From positions 1 to 64,000 of the forward strand of contig NZ_QGGO01000022.1 of NCBI RefSeq assembly GCF_003148625.1: 64,000 nucleotides of DNA, read 5' to 3'. The translations under genes and the position numbers were made by a program. The notes beneath the pieces are model-generated. The model was not told the origin of the DNA and ran no database searches. It saw only the letters and a list, made by a program, of their open reading frames with translations. Position 1 is the first letter of the stretch; each line of letters begins with the position of its first letter. Shown here one piece after another: positions 62,570 to 64,000 of the stretch. Source of the stretch: Arcicella aurantiaca. Lineage in GTDB: Bacteria; Bacteroidota; Bacteroidia; Cytophagales; Spirosomataceae.

Positions 62570-63244
62570 ATGCTTGACTTTATCCGTAAAAACTCATTCA
62601 CCATCCTTTATACTTTCTTCTTGGGATTAATGCCTTTATTGGTGAGTTCTTCGATTAGTTATTGGGTTATTACGCATGAGCAAGAAATTCAGGCTTTTAC
62701 TTTTCAGAATTGGATTTTGGCTTTCGTTGTCGCTTGTTTTACGATGGCATTCGCCCTCACTCCTACTACTTTTATTGCTTTACTGAGTGGATATTTTTTA
62801 GGTTGGAAAGCCTTTTTGCCCATTGCCATCACTTATTGGATTGCCTCATTTTTAGGTTTTAAAACTGCCCAAGTGATTGATGGAGGTCGATTTTTACAGA
62901 TTCTTTCTGAAAAACCCAAAGTAAAACAAGTGTTGGAAAATTTGCAAAAAGACGAATTCAAAATTATTCTCCTTGCTCGACTATCCCCTGTCCTTCCTTT
63001 TGCTGTAACCAATGTTTTATTCTCCTTCTCTGGAACAAAATTACGTAATTTTTTGACGGCTGGTTTTCTCGGAATGCTACCAAGAACCATGCTTTCAATT
63101 TGGATTGGCACACAAGCCCAAGAGATAAAAAAACTCATCGAACATCCCAGCGAAGGGAGTTTATCACAAATCCTTATTTTAGGATTAATTGGCGGTTCAA
63201 TTTTAGGATTAGGCTATTTTATCAAGAAAGCTGTGGAAAAGTAA
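62570..63244 (+). CDS. VTT-domain (TVP38/TMEM64, DedA superfamily) membrane protein
   Basis: 224 residues with several membrane segments (about 10-32, 46-68, 70-88, 137-156, 164-180 and 196-216). The VTT core includes TPTTFIALLSGYFLGWKAFL and LARLSPVLPFAVTNVLFSFS, with the Arg and Pro typical of DedA-like lipid flippases. The translation start directly follows a repeat arm, so initiation is unusual or coupled to upstream translation. Confidence 0.88.
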   Translation: MLDFIRKNSFTILYTFFLGLMPLLVSSSISYWVITHEQEIQAFTFQNWILAFVVACFTMAFALTPTTFIALLSGYFLGWKAFLPIAITYWIASFLGFKTAQVIDGGRFLQILSEKPKVKQVLENLQKDEFKIILLARLSPVLPFAVTNVLFSFSGTKLRNFLTAGFLGMLPRTMLSIWIGTQAQEIKKLIEHPSEGSLSQILILGLIGGSILGLGYFIKKAVEK

Positions 63245-63352
63245 GACAGGGTTCCATACTGTCAACAACTCTCTACAATATAACAAGGTAGAATTTCATC
63301 TTACTTTTAAAAATTTTCTTCCTCATTTTCAAATCATTACAGAAATTTTCTG

Positions 63353-63360
63353 TATCTTTG
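63353..63360 (+). promoter_or_regulatory. rpsA promoter, -7 element
   Basis: TATCTTTG followed by CACC; a TTTTC about 22 nt upstream could serve as -33. Confidence 0.6.
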
Positions 63361-63445
63361 CACCCCCAATTCAAACGGGGAATTTAACTAAATTTCTTCG
63401 CCCTTTGCCCGAGGCGATGATGTAAACAGGGTTTTTTATTCGCAC
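63361..63445 (+). promoter_or_regulatory. structured rpsA leader
   Basis: The leader of about 80 nt contains CCCC...CGGGG (near 63364-63380) and TCGCC...GGCGA (near 63399-63418), two small GC stems in an AT-rich setting. S1 is known to regulate its own synthesis in other bacteria, so the leader is a candidate for such control; this is inference. Confidence 0.4.
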
Positions 63446-64000
63446 ATGGCTAATCAATTAGCAGATTTCGACTGGGATTCGGTCGGTACTAAAGGTTTCG
63501 GTGGAGGTTACTCAGCTGAACAAAGAGCTCAATTAGAAGCACTTATCGAGGGAACTTTAAACCAAGTTACTGAGAAAGCAGTAGTAAAAGGTACGGTTGT
63601 AGGGATTACTGACCGTGAAGTAATTATGAACATTGGTTTCAAATCAGATGGTTTGGTTCCAACTTCAGAATTCAGAGATATGCCTGACTTAAAAGTAGGC
63701 GATGTAGTTGACGTTTACGTAGAAAACCAAGAAGACAAATCAGGTCAATTGATTCTTTCTCGTAAGTTAGCTAAAGTAATGACAGCTTGGAAAAACATTG
63801 AAGACGCTCTTGACCAAGACGTTATCATCGATGGTTTCGTAAAACGTCGTACAAAAGGTGGTCTTATCGTGGATATCTATGGTGTAGAAGCATTCTTACC
63901 AGGTTCACAAATTGATGTGAAACCAATCCGTGATTTTGACATCTTCGTTGGAAAGAAAATGGAAGTTAAAGTGGTTAAAATCAACCACGCTAACGATAAC
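63446..64000 (+). CDS. rpsA: 30S ribosomal protein S1 (5' part, runs off the window)
   Basis: The first 185 codons from ATG at 63446 are present: MANQLADFDWDSVGTKGFGG, then OB-fold S1 repeats beginning with VVKGTVVGITDREVIMNIGF and VIIDGFVKRRTKGGLIVDIY (VEAFLPGSQID). S1 unwinds and recruits mRNA on the ribosome. Bacteroidota lack strong Shine-Dalgarno usage, which fits an important role for S1. The 3' part is outside the window. Confidence 0.96.
   Translation, partial: MANQLADFDWDSVGTKGFGGGYSAEQRAQLEALIEGTLNQVTEKAVVKGTVVGITDREVIMNIGFKSDGLVPTSEFRDMPDLKVGDVVDVYVENQEDKSGQLILSRKLAKVMTAWKNIEDALDQDVIIDGFVKRRTKGGLIVDIYGVEAFLPGSQIDVKPIRDFDIFVGKKMEVKVVKINHANDN

Noticed and set aside
1-64000. tRNA genes or insertion sequences in the gaps
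   Set aside because: No cloverleaf with a TTCRANNC arm and no transposase-like frame was found on either strand by eye.

Overview
The window looks like chromosome of a member of the Bacteroidota, most likely Cytophagia and perhaps a relative of the Spirosomaceae (Flectobacillus, Arcicella, Emticicia); genus is inference. The DNA is AT-rich. The promoter-like sites have the Bacteroidota form TAnnTTTG, with TTTG about 20 bases upstream at the best ones. Shine-Dalgarno sites are weak. The protein set is typical of the phylum: a type IX secretion C-terminal domain, a TonB-dependent receptor with a carboxypeptidase-like N-domain paired with DUF4249, DUF5686, DUF4382, FKBP lipoproteins and a long PurF. 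I see no tRNA, rRNA, CRISPR array, transposase or prophage.

Layout. 1-7.7 kb: end of a repeat-bearing gene, then a minus-strand run of a DUF5686 outer membrane protein, rdgB, three double-domain FKBP lipoproteins and nrnA. 7.8-20.1 kb: housekeeping core with ndk, ftsA/ftsQ, rpoC/rpoB and an isolated rpsJ. 20.2-30.6 kb: DoxX and YHS proteins with a Crp/Fnr regulator, a two-component locus with two small genes between kinase and regulator, RidA, a small hypothetical gene, a heptose-kinase-like PfkB protein, an AAA ATPase, moaA and moaD. 30.9-37.5 kb: purF, prmC, ribD, a T9SS cargo protein and hemE. 37.7-48.2 kb: TonB receptor plus DUF4249, an alpha-L-rhamnosidase with a divergent GntR regulator, a GreA-like protein and gpsA. 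48.5-57.7 kb: envelope proteins (DUF4382, beta-barrels, GDPD lipoprotein), ABC-F, a HigBA toxin-antitoxin pair, HIT, gamma-carbonic anhydrase, DinB and a flavin-binding oxidase. 57.8-64 kb: MocR/PdxR regulator, a two-gene DUF488 cassette, a lipoprotein, cytidine deaminase, a VTT membrane protein and the start of rpsA.

The most unusual content is between the genes. Many gaps hold self-complementary, text-like repeats belonging to at least ten families. Several run into coding sequence: prmC, the signal peptide of the GDPD lipoprotein, the 3' end of the dinB-like gene and the stop codon of nrnA. A separate conserved element of 67 nt (101-123 nt in its longer form) occurs three times, always downstream of a gene on the same strand (ridA, moaA, gpsA), and keeps a hairpin through G-U changes. 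It is the best candidate here for something undescribed.

Other points of interest are an rpoBC unit cut off from the ribosomal stalk genes, with its own promoter, a long leader and a hairpin between rpoB and rpoC; a two-component locus with a 59-residue and a 92-residue protein inside it; a perfect 17-bp inverted repeat in front of the MocR regulator; and the DUF488 cassette. All functions are read from motifs by eye, and no database search was possible.
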